Shown here piece after piece: positions 1 to 8,927 of a stretch of DNA of 64,000 nucleotides. Location of the stretch: the NCBI RefSeq assembly GCF_016909185.1, contig NZ_JAFBFH010000010.1, positions 1 to 64,000 on the forward strand, in the 5' to 3' direction. Under the pieces are notes generated by a model, which ran no database searches, was not told where the DNA came from, and saw only the letters and a program-made list of their open reading frames with translations. The stretch is from Siminovitchia thermophila. GTDB taxonomy: Bacteria > Bacillota > Bacilli > Bacillales > Bacillaceae_C. The position numbers and the translations under genes were made by a program. How positions within the stretch are numbered: position 1 is the stretch's first letter; every line of letters begins with the position of its first letter.

Positions 1-337
1 TCATCATGTCCTCCATGTGTTTTTCTTGGTCGAAAACATTGTAACATGGTCATGATGGTGACCTATTCTTTTTACACAATTATATGGACTTTATCTTTAT
101 CCGGCATGTAAGGTGCTGTAAGACTCCCACATCAAGACCTGAGTTGATACAAAAGTTCTAAGTGGGAGAAAACGGTACCTAAATGCCCGATTGGTTCAAC
201 TCACATTCAGTAAGAGATGGAAGAAAATTCCTACTGAATGAAGTTTCACTTTATTGTTCGTTTTTTAATCAGCTGATCTATTATTTATTTCATTATTCTA
301 AAAAAAACAATGATTAATTCTTATTTGTGACAGATTT
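1..337. other. Left-edge intergenic stretch with a repeat copy
   Basis: No convincing gene is seen here. The right half holds one copy of an interspersed repeat (see the repeat entry at 161-277). Just upstream, CTCCCAC near 124 can pair with GTGGGAG near 162, so the folded unit may extend left of the part shared with the second copy. The NCS1 gene to the right ends at 338, so this stretch is the downstream region of that operon. Confidence 0.5.
161..277. repeat. Interspersed hairpin repeat, copy 1
   Basis: This 117-base segment matches 26278-26394 without gaps at about 90 percent identity, counted by eye (12 differences). It contains a small GGTA/TGCC hairpin, the hexamer TTCAAC, then a long hairpin with arms around CATTCAGTA and TACTGAATG, and a T-run (GTTCGTTTTTT). 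Both copies sit in intergenic DNA in the same orientation. The layout resembles a non-autonomous mobile or IS200/IS605-type right-end element, but no transposase or TnpB is present, so that assignment is inference. Confidence 0.75.
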
Positions 338-1663
338 TCATTTGTCATTTGATCGTATAACGTGAATGAAGTAATATATGCATCCAGCAATCACCGCTCC
401 GTTCACTGCAGGAATAAATACCGGTATAAAAAAAGCACCTAGTCCGCCTAAAAACCATGAAAAGAGGCCAGGCCAGTAAAGCCCCGTTTTTCTGTTTAAA
501 CTCCCTTTAGAAACAAAGAAATATTCACACAACATAACGCCTGCTGCGGGCGCAACAAATGAGGACAGGATTCCTAAAAACCCGATAAAATACTGCATAA
601 TCCCAAGTAAAGAAAGGCTCGTCCCAACTATAGCGGCTATCAGCGTCCACCAAAATCTGCTCCAGCCGAACACCTTTGTAAGAGCCAGTCCTGCGCTATA
701 AGAAGACGTAATATTTGTAGACCACTGCATCACAATTACCAATGCCAGCGAAATGAAAGGTAATCCTAAAACTTTCATCACCTCTGCGATATTCCATGGT
801 TCATCAATATTTCCCAAGGAAGCTGCGGAAATGCCCATCATCGCCGCAATAACAGTTAAAATTAAGAGAGGCGGAAAGTTGCCAACAATTCCAGCATAAG
901 CTACATGGGACAGCTTATTTTTAGTCCACCGCGTATAGTCGGCTGTAAACGTAGCGCCGACAATCATACTGCCCACCATTAAGTTAACTCCCCACACAAT
1001 TGATTGACTGGCAGCTGGTTCATAACTCAAAAGTCCCTCTAATCCAGTTATACTCATTACTTTCGTAAAACCATATATCGTTATGATCAATATGGCAGGA
1101 ATGGCTAAGTAATCTAACCATGCCATACTTACTACGCCGAACATTGCCGGCAAACAAAAGAGGATCCCTAAAACAATCATGAGAAACGGTGTTACATTTT
1201 GGTTTCCGCCTAATACCTCCGTTAAAGCATCGGCCGCAATTGAAACTTGAACTCCATACCATCCTACACTGGGAATAATTGTGACAATAAAAGCCGTCGC
1301 AATATTGGATCCGGTCGAACCAAATGCCGCTTCACCGACCATATATGTGTTTAAACCTTCTCGAGAACCAATATAGCCAGTGGGAATAAAAAATAAAAAC
1401 ACCAAAATCGCTGTGCCCAAAACAACAGCCACAATAGATTGCATCAACGTCAAACCTGAAATTAAGGCGCCCCCTGTAGCGAATGCAGAAAGGGCCGCTG
1501 TCATCCCAAAATAAATGGCAGCCACTCCAATCCAGCTCTTTCTTTTATCATTAGGCACAGGGCTTTGGGCATATTTTCCTTCTTCTTGGTTCATATCATA
1601 ATGCTCTGCAGTTGCGCGACGATTTGAAAAGCTCTTATCCTCATCCTCTCTAAGATGTTCCAT
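338..1663 (-). CDS. NCS1 family permease (cytosine/purine/hydantoin-type transporter)
   Basis: 441-residue membrane protein with about 12 hydrophobic segments after a charged, roughly 40-residue N-terminal tail, as expected for CodB-like NCS1 permeases. These are sodium- or proton-coupled importers of nucleobases, hydantoins and similar rings. A good ribosome binding site (AAGGGGGG) precedes the ATG. It is the last gene of the minus-strand operon that starts at 7079, so the substrate is probably the ring compound processed by the upstream DUF917 and HyuA-like proteins. A second NCS1 permease ends the other hydantoinase operon (35396-36742), which supports that pairing. The exact substrate cannot be read from sequence. 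Confidence 0.88.
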   Translation of the reverse strand: MEHLREDEDKSFSNRRATAEHYDMNQEEGKYAQSPVPNDKRKSWIGVAAIYFGMTAALSAFATGGALISGLTLMQSIVAVVLGTAILVFLFFIPTGYIGSREGLNTYMVGEAAFGSTGSNIATAFIVTIIPSVGWYGVQVSIAADALTEVLGGNQNVTPFLMIVLGILFCLPAMFGVVSMAWLDYLAIPAILIITIYGFTKVMSITGLEGLLSYEPAASQSIVWGVNLMVGSMIVGATFTADYTRWTKNKLSHVAYAGIVGNFPPLLILTVIAAMMGISAASLGNIDEPWNIAEVMKVLGLPFISLALVIVMQWSTNITSSYSAGLALTKVFGWSRFWWTLIAAIVGTSLSLLGIMQYFIGFLGILSSFVAPAAGVMLCEYFFVSKGSLNRKTGLYWPGLFSWFLGGLGAFFIPVFIPAVNGAVIAGCIYYFIHVIRSNDK

Positions 1664-1732
1664 ATGTAAAATCCCCCCTTCATTAAATGATTAAAGTGCT
1701 TCTATTAGGGTCAAGTGTAAAAAATCTTTCAC

Positions 1733-2878
1733 TTATCTAGCAGGCAAACCGTTTAATATTTCATACGAGACATAATCTTCATCCATTCCAAATGCGCGCG
1801 GTCCACAGACTTCGATCCCTTTCTCTGTCGTCATTTTTTCATCGGCAGGCATTAAAGCGATATAGCCCCTATATCCGTATTTAATAATGTCTGTGCGCAA
1901 GGCTTCACCAGTCTCCGGGTCCATTAAAATAATTAAATCTGGTGGCAATGATCGTGTCTTGCCATTAATGGTTAAATGCAGCCATTCATTTTGAAATAAA
2001 ATTTCCGCAGTTGAACCTTTATCAGAGTCAATCCCTTCCATGACAATCGTTCCTGACGAGAATCCTTTCGTCATTTCCGAACCAAAATCTCTGTGTAAAT
2101 CTACTACTTTTCCTTTAAACACAAGACTTCCATTCATATACTCCACTACTTCTTCTACCGGCTCCGTGTTTTGAGCCCGGTTTTTTCGTATTATTTTTCC
2201 GATGTTTCGGGCTTGTGTAACGGTACGGTGAATAGATGTTCTTTTCATGTCTTTCCCCGACATCGGATAAGAAGAAATCCAGGATATTCCTCCATATGCC
2301 ATGGCCGCACTTCTAATAATTCGTTCTGCCACGTCCCCATCGTCTGCTTGTACCAAACAAACTTCCTCTTTCTCATTCGAGGCGGCAACCGGAGTAGGGC
2401 TCAACCCTCCGATATAAAAAGAAGTCATTTGCAGTTCAGGGAACGCTCTTCCCATTCCGTCGGCATCAATCACGGGTATACCCAATGCTCCTGCCACAGC
2501 CATCGGAATGGTCATATTCACCCCTCCGGCTTCAGCAGGAATGATCGCATTTACTTTTTTACGTAAGAAATTGGAAATCGCTTCCAAGCTTTTAAAGATT
2601 TCGTTGCCTCCTGGGGGCTTTTCTGTAAGTACGATTGGGGCGCCTAAACAACCGACACTTGTAATGAATTCCTCGTCCGGAACATCTTCCGGGTCTATCA
2701 AGACAATATCATGGCTATTTTCGATTATTTTCTGCGCCCACAAAAAACCAATATCGGGATCTCCGCCACCCCCTGTCGCCAATAAGGTTGAGCCCACTGT
2801 GATATCTTCCAAATCCTCCAAAGTGATCTTTTTATAGCTAGTAACATTCCATTCTTTCAAAAGATCATAAACTGACAT
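1733..2878 (-). CDS. DUF917 / S-methyl-thiohydantoin desulfurase family protein (copy A)
   Basis: 381 residues, full length for DUF917 (S-Me-THD N and C domains). The N-terminal glycine motif ATGGGGDPDIG lies near residues 34-44, followed by GCLGAPIVLTEKPP and IPAEAGGVN. Family knowledge links DUF917 to removal of a methylthio group from S-methyl-thiohydantoins, but most members are uncharacterised. It is clearly paralogous to the product of 4294-5466; one visible difference is EAGG here against ECGG there. It lies 15 bases after the M24 gene in the same operon. The two copies may form a hetero-oligomer or act on different substrates (inference). Confidence 0.85.
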   Translation of the reverse strand: MSVYDLLKEWNVTSYKKITLEDLEDITVGSTLLATGGGGDPDIGFLWAQKIIENSHDIVLIDPEDVPDEEFITSVGCLGAPIVLTEKPPGGNEIFKSLEAISNFLRKKVNAIIPAEAGGVNMTIPMAVAGALGIPVIDADGMGRAFPELQMTSFYIGGLSPTPVAASNEKEEVCLVQADDGDVAERIIRSAAMAYGGISWISSYPMSGKDMKRTSIHRTVTQARNIGKIIRKNRAQNTEPVEEVVEYMNGSLVFKGKVVDLHRDFGSEMTKGFSSGTIVMEGIDSDKGSTAEILFQNEWLHLTINGKTRSLPPDLIILMDPETGEALRTDIIKYGYRGYIALMPADEKMTTEKGIEVCGPRAFGMDEDYVSYEILNGLPAR

Positions 2879-2893
2879 AATTCGCCCCCCTGA

Positions 2894-3991
2894 CTATTTT
2901 AATAGCAACACTCTTGATGAAGTGGTTAAGTATTCATATCCGCTATCAGTAACCAAAATCATATCTTCCATTCTGGCCGCGCCCACTCCCGGCATATAAA
3001 CACCAGGCTCTATTGTGACAATCATATTTTTTTGTAAAATACTTTTTTCACCTTGATCCAAAATTGGATATTCATGTACGGCCATCCCCAGTCCGTGCCC
3101 TGTCAAATGGGGAAAATATTCACCATAACCATGTTCAGTGATATAATCCCTAGCGATTGCATCTATTGTTTGAACATGCTCGCCTGGTTTTATCGCCTTG
3201 ACTGCCTTTTTTTGCGCTTCCAATGCAATCTCAAAAACTTCCTTTTGTTTATCTGAAACCTGCCCCAAAGAAAAGGTCCTCGTTATATCTGAGCAATAGC
3301 CATTGTAAATACAACCCATATCAAAGAGGATGAGCTCCCCTTCTGTCAGCACTTTATTGGTAGAAATTCGTCGGGGAAGGGCGGCATCCAATCCTGACAT
3401 GATAAATGGTTCAAATGAAACGTTTTCCGCACCATTTTTATTCATGATATATTTGGCGTATCCTGATGCTTCCCGTTCTGTCACTCCGGTATTTTCGCTT
3501 ATATAACGCTTGGTTTCATCCATTGTCAAACTGGCAATGTTTGCGGCCTGCCGTAAATTTGCTATTTCCCATTCAGACTTTATTTTCATTTGATCTTCCA
3601 ACAATAGATCGACAGATGTAAGATTTCCTTTACAGATATCTTTGATATAAGAAAGATGACGAACCGTTATGATATTTTGTTCAATGCCAATTTTTTGCCA
3701 GTTTTTGTTTACTATTTTCCTTAAAGGAGCCAAATAATCCGGAGTGTCTTCTAAAAAAGATTCTATTTTTTCAATCCAGCAATCCCGTTCAGCCCTATAG
3801 AAATCCAATCTCGGAACCAAATAAGAAACTGTTCCATCGCTTTCGATGATTAAAACAGATTCTGTTACTTGATTGACGATAAAACCAGAAAAATAACGAA
3901 TATGGCTTTGATCAAAGAGGATAGAAGCATCAATATGTTCCTGTTTCATTCTTTTGGCAAATTGTTCAATTCTCTTTTGAAATTCATTCAT
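2894..3991 (-). CDS. M24 family metallopeptidase (Xaa-Pro aminopeptidase/prolidase-like), first of four
   Basis: 365 residues with an N-terminal creatinase-like domain and a C-terminal pita-bread catalytic domain. All five usual metal ligands are visible: Asp in LFDMG, Asp in CSDITRT, His in TGHGLG, Glu in TIEPGVY and Glu in ARMED. Such enzymes cleave Xaa-Pro bonds or related amides. RBS GGAAGGTG precedes the ATG. It sits between the small unknown gene and DUF917 copy A, so it may cleave an N-carbamoyl or acyl amino acid product of ring opening rather than a normal dipeptide (inference from context). Confidence 0.88.
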   Translation of the reverse strand: MNEFQKRIEQFAKRMKQEHIDASILFDQSHIRYFSGFIVNQVTESVLIIESDGTVSYLVPRLDFYRAERDCWIEKIESFLEDTPDYLAPLRKIVNKNWQKIGIEQNIITVRHLSYIKDICKGNLTSVDLLLEDQMKIKSEWEIANLRQAANIASLTMDETKRYISENTGVTEREASGYAKYIMNKNGAENVSFEPFIMSGLDAALPRRISTNKVLTEGELILFDMGCIYNGYCSDITRTFSLGQVSDKQKEVFEIALEAQKKAVKAIKPGEHVQTIDAIARDYITEHGYGEYFPHLTGHGLGMAVHEYPILDQGEKSILQKNMIVTIEPGVYMPGVGAARMEDMILVTDSGYEYLTTSSRVLLLK

Positions 3992-4018
3992 GAGTGGACA
4001 CCTTCCTAGAAGCTTTAT

Positions 4019-4306
4019 TTACAGTATTTCCTCAAGTTCAGCACTAATCTCCGGATTGATGATTAATATTTTCTTAGGTACTCTGGACTCAACTGAAGAT
4101 CCGGCTTGGCTTGTGAGTTCGACTAGAATGTATTCATCCATTAATTTCTGCAATGCCTTTTCGTAAAAAGACCGGTTTTCTTTAGATACGTCTTTATATA
4201 CCTCTTTTAATTCGATATATGGATGTTCATATACTTTCTTGATGATTGTTTTACAGCGGGCATCGTCGTGAATAAGGTCTTTCACTTTTTCAATCACTTT
4301 TGACAT
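4019..4306 (-). CDS. Small unknown protein, possible winged-helix
   Basis: 95 residues. I do not recognise the family. The N-terminal two thirds look like a run of charged helices (roughly residues 1-60), followed by a beta-like segment (VELTSQAGSS ... PKKILIINPE), a pattern compatible with a small winged-helix domain. The start overlaps the 3' end of DUF917 copy B by 13 bases, which indicates translational coupling and supports that it is real. It could be an operon-specific regulator or an accessory subunit. No signal peptide or membrane segment is seen. Confidence 0.65.
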   Translation of the reverse strand: MSKVIEKVKDLIHDDARCKTIIKKVYEHPYIELKEVYKDVSKENRSFYEKALQKLMDEYILVELTSQAGSSVESRVPKKILIINPEISAELEEIL

Positions 4307-5466
4307 CCTTTCTTCGAAACAATTTTCTCAACAGGCACATACTCTTCTTCATAACCGAAATAGGACGGCCCGAAGATTTCTAATCCTCTTTTCGTTCGCA
4401 TTCTTTCTTGCGCCGGTATTAATAAAATAGAGCCTCTGTAGCCATATTTCATAATATCGGTTCTTATCGGTTCTCCAGTTTCATTATCCAAGATGGCAAT
4501 TAAGTCCGGTGGAAGACATAATGTCTCTCCGTCCACTTTTAACCGCAACCACTCATTTTGAAAATCTATTTCAGCTATTTGATTTTTGTACTTCCCGATA
4601 CCTTCCATGCGAATCCTGCCGGACGAAAATCCTTTTGTCGCTTCTCCGCCAAAGTCTCTATCAATATCAACGATCTTCCCGTTAAATACTCTAAAACTAT
4701 CAACCTCTCTTGTTTCTTTCAGTTTTTTCATCACTTCCTCTATGGGATCACGATGACTTTCTCTTGCTTTCTTCACCGCTTTGCCAATTTCCCAAGCAAT
4801 ACTTTGGGAATATAAAATCGACTTTTCTTTTATTTCTTTTCCGGTCAATGGATATGAAGCTTTCCATGAAATCCCCCCATAGGCCATGGCCGCGCTTCTG
4901 GCAATTGTTTCTGCTCGAATATTATCTTCTTTTGTATCGATAATCGTCATGTTTCCGCGATCATCAACAGAAACCGCGGGAGACGCGTGGCTTCCGTTTG
5001 CCACCCAAGAAGTTTGGTGAAGCTCCGGAAACGCTCTATTCATTCCGTCCACATCAACCACCGGTATCCCTAATTCTCCCGCGATCGCATAGGCAACTGT
5101 AGAATTTACCCCGCCGCATTCAAACGGTATCACGACTTCTAAGTCTTTATTTAGATAGCTGGATAATTGCTTAAATGCCTTTTCAAGAACATTTTGGGAC
5201 GGCGGTTTTTCAGTTAATACAATTGGAGCGCCTAAACAACCTACACTTGCCCCCACAACTTCATCCGGGATGTCTTCCGGATGAATCAGCACAACATCTT
5301 TTCCTCTTGCCAAGGTCCCCAAAGTCCAAAGGAGACCAATTTCCGGATCTCCGCCGCCTCCGGTAGCCAAAATTGACGCTCCCAAAGTGATTTCCTCAAT
5401 GGCTTTCTTGTCGATCACCCGATAATTCTTTATTCCCCAACGTTCTAATACTTGATATACACTCAT
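4294..5466 (-). CDS. DUF917 / S-methyl-thiohydantoin desulfurase family protein (copy B)
   Basis: 390 residues, collinear with copy A along its whole length. It shows ATGGGGDPEIG near residues 34-44, GCLGAPIVLTEKPP and PFECGGVN, and near the C-terminus the same PPDLI...D.ETGEP.RTDI.KYGYRGS block as copy A. RBS GGGAGG precedes the ATG. It follows the HyuA-like gene by 17 bases. The cysteine in ECGG, absent from copy A, is a candidate metal- or substrate-binding difference between the paralogues (inference). Confidence 0.85.
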   Translation of the reverse strand: MSVYQVLERWGIKNYRVIDKKAIEEITLGASILATGGGGDPEIGLLWTLGTLARGKDVVLIHPEDIPDEVVGASVGCLGAPIVLTEKPPSQNVLEKAFKQLSSYLNKDLEVVIPFECGGVNSTVAYAIAGELGIPVVDVDGMNRAFPELHQTSWVANGSHASPAVSVDDRGNMTIIDTKEDNIRAETIARSAAMAYGGISWKASYPLTGKEIKEKSILYSQSIAWEIGKAVKKARESHRDPIEEVMKKLKETREVDSFRVFNGKIVDIDRDFGGEATKGFSSGRIRMEGIGKYKNQIAEIDFQNEWLRLKVDGETLCLPPDLIAILDNETGEPIRTDIMKYGYRGSILLIPAQERMRTKRGLEIFGPSYFGYEEEYVPVEKIVSKKGCQK

Positions 5467-5483
5467 AAGATGACCTCCCTTAT

Positions 5484-7079
5484 TTATGCGAAAATTTTCC
5501 CTTTTACCCTGACTCTGATTTTTTGTCTCTTCCCCGGCATATAAGCGAATGGAATTTCTTCAATATCAATAATTTCTGCGGTCTCTCTCACCCCACCGGC
5601 GACTTCTAAATTGTTTTTGGCCATTTCAATGACATGGTTAATCGCCTCTTGGCGATCATCTATTTCTAAATCTGCCACTCCTTCTGCATGAGACCCGATT
5701 TCGGCGATCGTCGCGCCAACAGCCCCGCACACCTCAAAGTGATCCGGATGAATGACTTTTGAAGTTCCTTCTACCCCCTTATTTGGCATGGTTGTTGCCC
5801 CGCCGCCGACTAAGAGTGCTGGTATATCCTCTGGTGTAGTTTTCATTTGATCAATTGTGATTTCTAGCATTTCCTTTATTTTCTTTGTGGAATTCTGAAC
5901 CAGTTCTTTTGAAAGCTCATCAATTTTTTCTGAATGTGTGACAAAATCAGTTGCAAAAATATCCAATTTTTCGTTCAAACCACCTCTGGCAACAGCAATG
6001 TCATGCACCGTTAAAATTGGACCACCAAACGATTTTCCCAAGTTCACCAAGTTATATCCTGTACTTTCTGGTCCTATCTCTAAAACCTCAGGCCCTTTAT
6101 TTTTTATAATGGTTCCGCCGCCTAAAGCGATTGAAAGTAGGTCTGGACAGCGAATATTTGTTTTTACTCCGCCAATTGTGACCGTTATAGCCGACTCACG
6201 AGGAAAGCCATCAACAATATATCCAATGTCTGTAGAAGTCCCCCCAACATCCACCACAACACCGTTTGTAATACCAGATAAGTAAACCGCTCCTCTAACA
6301 CTTGCTGCCGGTCCAGAAGCAACTGTAAAAATGGGATAATCTATGGCAAACTCTGAAGACATGACGCTGCCATCATTTTGAACCACATATAAGGGCGCAT
6401 CCATCCCTCTTTTTTTAGTGGCGTTCTTTAAAGCATAAATGGAACGTTGCATCACTGATATGACAGACGCATTCAAAATGGTCGAGTTTTCCCTTTCTAA
6501 AATGGAGATGGTGGAAATATTTTGGGATAGCGTTATATGTATGTCGCCTAAGACTTCCTTAATGATCTCAGAGACTCTATTTTCATGATCCGGTATCATC
6601 GGAGAAAATACACCCGTAACAGCGATTGAATCCACAGTTCCCTTCAGCTTTTCACAAGCCTCTCTGATGGCTTGCTCATCTAACGGAACAATATCCCTTC
6701 CGTCATATTCTGAACCGCCTTCAACGATGAATACGTTTTCATTTCCTCCAATAGCTTTTACCAAATCCTCAGGCCAGCCAGTTAATGGAGGAATAGCGGT
6801 TGTTGCAGGCGCGGCAAGACGGAAAATACCAACTTTATTTAAATTTTTTCGTTCAATAATGGCGTTCGTTGTATGCGTCGTTCCGAAAGAAATCATGCCA
6901 ATTTCCAGCGGATCTACTTGACTGGATTCCAATAAATCATCCAGCGCGTTGATGATTCCAGTTGTCACATCTTCTGTCGTTAATGTTTTCGTTTTCGCTA
7001 AAATATCTTTTCCCTTAACAATCACGCCATCTGTAAATGTGCCTCCAACATCAAAGCCTACTCTCACTTCTTTTTTCAT
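5484..7079 (-). CDS. Short hydantoinase/oxoprolinase A-like ATPase
   Basis: 531 residues from the ATG at 7079, chosen because AAGGAG lies 9 bases upstream; 11 further in-frame residues are possible but lack a site. ASKHA-type motifs are present: FDVGGTFTDG at the N-terminus, GTTHTTNAIIERKN, DVGGTSTDIG and VGGGATTMP. It lacks the C-terminal region of full HyuA proteins (compare 678 residues at 38943-40979), and no HyuB partner is encoded in this operon. HyuA proteins use ATP to open cyclic amides such as hydantoins or 5-oxoproline. The partner here would be the DUF917 proteins (inference). It is the first gene of the operon. Confidence 0.85.
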   Translation of the reverse strand: MKKEVRVGFDVGGTFTDGVIVKGKDILAKTKTLTTEDVTTGIINALDDLLESSQVDPLEIGMISFGTTHTTNAIIERKNLNKVGIFRLAAPATTAIPPLTGWPEDLVKAIGGNENVFIVEGGSEYDGRDIVPLDEQAIREACEKLKGTVDSIAVTGVFSPMIPDHENRVSEIIKEVLGDIHITLSQNISTISILERENSTILNASVISVMQRSIYALKNATKKRGMDAPLYVVQNDGSVMSSEFAIDYPIFTVASGPAASVRGAVYLSGITNGVVVDVGGTSTDIGYIVDGFPRESAITVTIGGVKTNIRCPDLLSIALGGGTIIKNKGPEVLEIGPESTGYNLVNLGKSFGGPILTVHDIAVARGGLNEKLDIFATDFVTHSEKIDELSKELVQNSTKKIKEMLEITIDQMKTTPEDIPALLVGGGATTMPNKGVEGTSKVIHPDHFEVCGAVGATIAEIGSHAEGVADLEIDDRQEAINHVIEMAKNNLEVAGGVRETAEIIDIEEIPFAYMPGKRQKIRVRVKGKIFA

Positions 7080-7145
7080 CCATACCATCTCCTTCTGCAT
7101 AAAAATGTTCATTTAATATAAAGCTGGCGAATATACAGGTAAAAA

Positions 7146-7168
7146 CCACTTGAATTATATTGAAGTGG
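7146..7168 (-). promoter_or_regulatory. Palindromic operator of the first hydantoinase operon
   Basis: An inverted repeat with arms CCACTTGAAT and ATTGAAGTGG (one mismatch) around TAT. It starts about 5 bases downstream of a probable -10 element. The half-site ATTGAAGT also forms the perfect palindrome at 24084-24106, next to the XRE-cupin gene. This suggests a repressor site at the transcription start. Confidence 0.65.
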
Positions 7169-7173
7169 ATATA

Positions 7174-7202
7174 AATACATTATTCATTTTTAAGTTTGCC
7201 AA
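7174..7202 (-). promoter_or_regulatory. Probable sigma-A promoter of the first hydantoinase operon
   Basis: TTGGCA (7202-7197) and TGTATT (7179-7174) are separated by 17 bases on the minus strand, directly upstream of the palindrome at 7146-7168. The -10 match is imperfect, so this is a moderate call. Confidence 0.5.
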
Positions 7203-8037
7203 TGATATATGAACGGCTAACAAAAAATTTGTATATCTTTGTATGCGGAGAACAACTAGGTAATAAATGGAATTTCAATTAAAAATGAAAATGGTAACCA
7301 CCTGAATCACCAAAGCGAAACTTCAATCAGCGGGGACTTTGTGTGTCTGCCGTTGTCGTCACATGGCATATCGTTCTCAGTCTGTTCTTACTATGGTAGA
7401 AGGAGGCAAACAGCATTACATCAGCTTTGTGTACGCTTGTAACGATCCAAGCAAGCGTTGGCGCAAGGGCTGGTTTTGTTGGTTGATGCCAATGTCCTGA
7501 ATTCATGAAACATGCTGAAAAGGGAGTTTTTTCGAGGAGAGAAAGAGAGAAGCTTGTTAAAGCTGGAAAACGATTCAAAATCATGTAATGATGAATAAGA
7601 AACATAAAAATCCCCAAGGACTTCAAATGAGATGAAACTCAATCTCATCATCCACTTCCGAAAATGGAAGTTGAAGTCACTTGGGGCGGTGAAGCAGTAT
7701 CACACCAAGGCAAAAAAAGAAGGCGCTTTAGCCAATGTCATCCGTTTGAAGACAATCGGTACAGCGTACCTCTCAAATACCGCAAAGGGAACCCTAAAAA
7801 AACGGTTCTTTTATACTAGACGCTACACTTTGGATTCATTTTTCACATCAACTAACGCAAAAGGCTCCCATACGAACATAAAAAGTCTCATCCCAATATG
7901 GGTCAGCTTTCTCCGACCGCATAACAGCTTCAAACTGACTCATTAGCGTTATTCCCATTCTTGAAAGTTGTGGCACGCTTTCCATATGAACTGAACTCGC
8001 TTGCAGCTCCAATCCATAAAATCCTTTTTTTACCTTT
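7203..8037. other. Gene-free stretch with scar-like DNA
   Basis: No gene is recognised. Several open frames of 60-104 codons occur on both strands, but none has a convincing RBS or familiar sequence. Around 7900-7990 the minus strand reads MSQFEAVMRSEKADPYWDE..., which looks like real protein but breaks at stops, so this may be a decayed gene or an insertion-sequence remnant. No terminal repeats were found. Confidence 0.4.
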
Positions 8038-8448
8038 CTACTTGTGTTTCTGTAATGTATCGTTTAGAGAGGATTCCACTCTTTTATAATAAAGCGTGTA
8101 TCCAAACCAATATAAGGCATAAATAAGTGTAAAGCCAATAATCGTAAGTACAATTGCTTTCCAGTTGAAAGGAACCCAATGAAGAGAAAGCGCAAATATA
8201 AAGAAGACAGTTATAGATAAACTATAATGCACCACGGTTTTCTTTAGTGGGCTCCAAGCTTCCAGCTCAAAAATAAAGGAGGCAAGCCCGTAGTAAATAC
8301 CAATGAAAAAACTTGCTAGCATATAAAGCCAAATCTGCGATACAGGGAGATTTATATTGAACGCCATAAGAAACGTTAAAGCGATGAATGTTACAATTGA
8401 CCCAAAAGCGACTCCGTACATGGATCGGTGAATCATTTTAGATATCAT
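8038..8448 (-). CDS. DUF3021 family membrane protein
   Basis: 136 residues with four hydrophobic segments, the size and topology of DUF3021 proteins, which are regularly encoded beside a LytTR DNA-binding protein. The start overlaps the end of the LytTR gene by 11 bases and has a GGAGG site inside that gene. It probably holds or modulates the LytTR regulator at the membrane, as proposed for such pairs (inference). It is the last gene of the ABC exporter operon. Confidence 0.85.
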   Translation of the reverse strand: MISKMIHRSMYGVAFGSIVTFIALTFLMAFNINLPVSQIWLYMLASFFIGIYYGLASFIFELEAWSPLKKTVVHYSLSITVFFIFALSLHWVPFNWKAIVLTIIGFTLIYALYWFGYTLYYKRVESSLNDTLQKHK

Positions 8449-8902
8449 TAGCGGGTCCTCCTGACGTCAGTTTTTCCTTTACGCTTGCCACATACTTTCT
8501 TGTAATATATTCTTTATTTCCTGAGGAAAAGTAAACACAGAGATTTCCATTAAATGATAGTTCAAATCGTTGAATACGATTTACATTACCGATTACAGAT
8601 TTGGAAAAACGAGTAAAATAACTGTTAGCAAGCAAATTTTCTACTTCAAATAACTTCATTTTAACTTCCCATCGCCGCCCATTTTCCAGTGCTGCGTAAA
8701 CTTTTCTTTTTTCCGCATAGATGTAATCGATCGTTTCCGGATCTAAGACAATCGTTTGATCCTCCTCCACACCAAATAACCGTTTTGGTTTTTCCTTTTT
8801 AATGAAACTAACGAGTTGCTCCAGCTCATCCGTCCACTCATTCGTTTGAATCGTAATGGAAGTATTTTCATATTGATCGTCGATATCGATTTTTACTTTC
8901 AT
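8438..8902 (-). CDS. LytTR-domain DNA-binding regulator
   Basis: 154 residues from the ATG at 8902, chosen because GGGGGAG lies just upstream; a longer frame starts 13 codons earlier without a site. The C-terminal half (about residues 55-150) is a LytTR domain: ldpetIdYIYAEKRKVYA..., then NSYFTRFSKSVIGNVNRI and a final ITRKYVASVKEKL. There is no receiver domain, so this is the small LytTR type paired with DUF3021. It likely autoregulates this exporter operon. Confidence 0.88.
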   Translation of the reverse strand: MKVKIDIDDQYENTSITIQTNEWTDELEQLVSFIKKEKPKRLFGVEEDQTIVLDPETIDYIYAEKRKVYAALENGRRWEVKMKLFEVENLLANSYFTRFSKSVIGNVNRIQRFELSFNGNLCVYFSSGNKEYITRKYVASVKEKLTSGGPANDI

Positions 8903-8927
8903 TATACTCCCCCCATTCATGAACTCA

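Noticed and set aside
7327-7946. Coding frames of 60-104 codons on both strands
   Set aside because: No RBS, no recognised sequence, low-complexity translations and overlapping opposite frames; treated as scar DNA.
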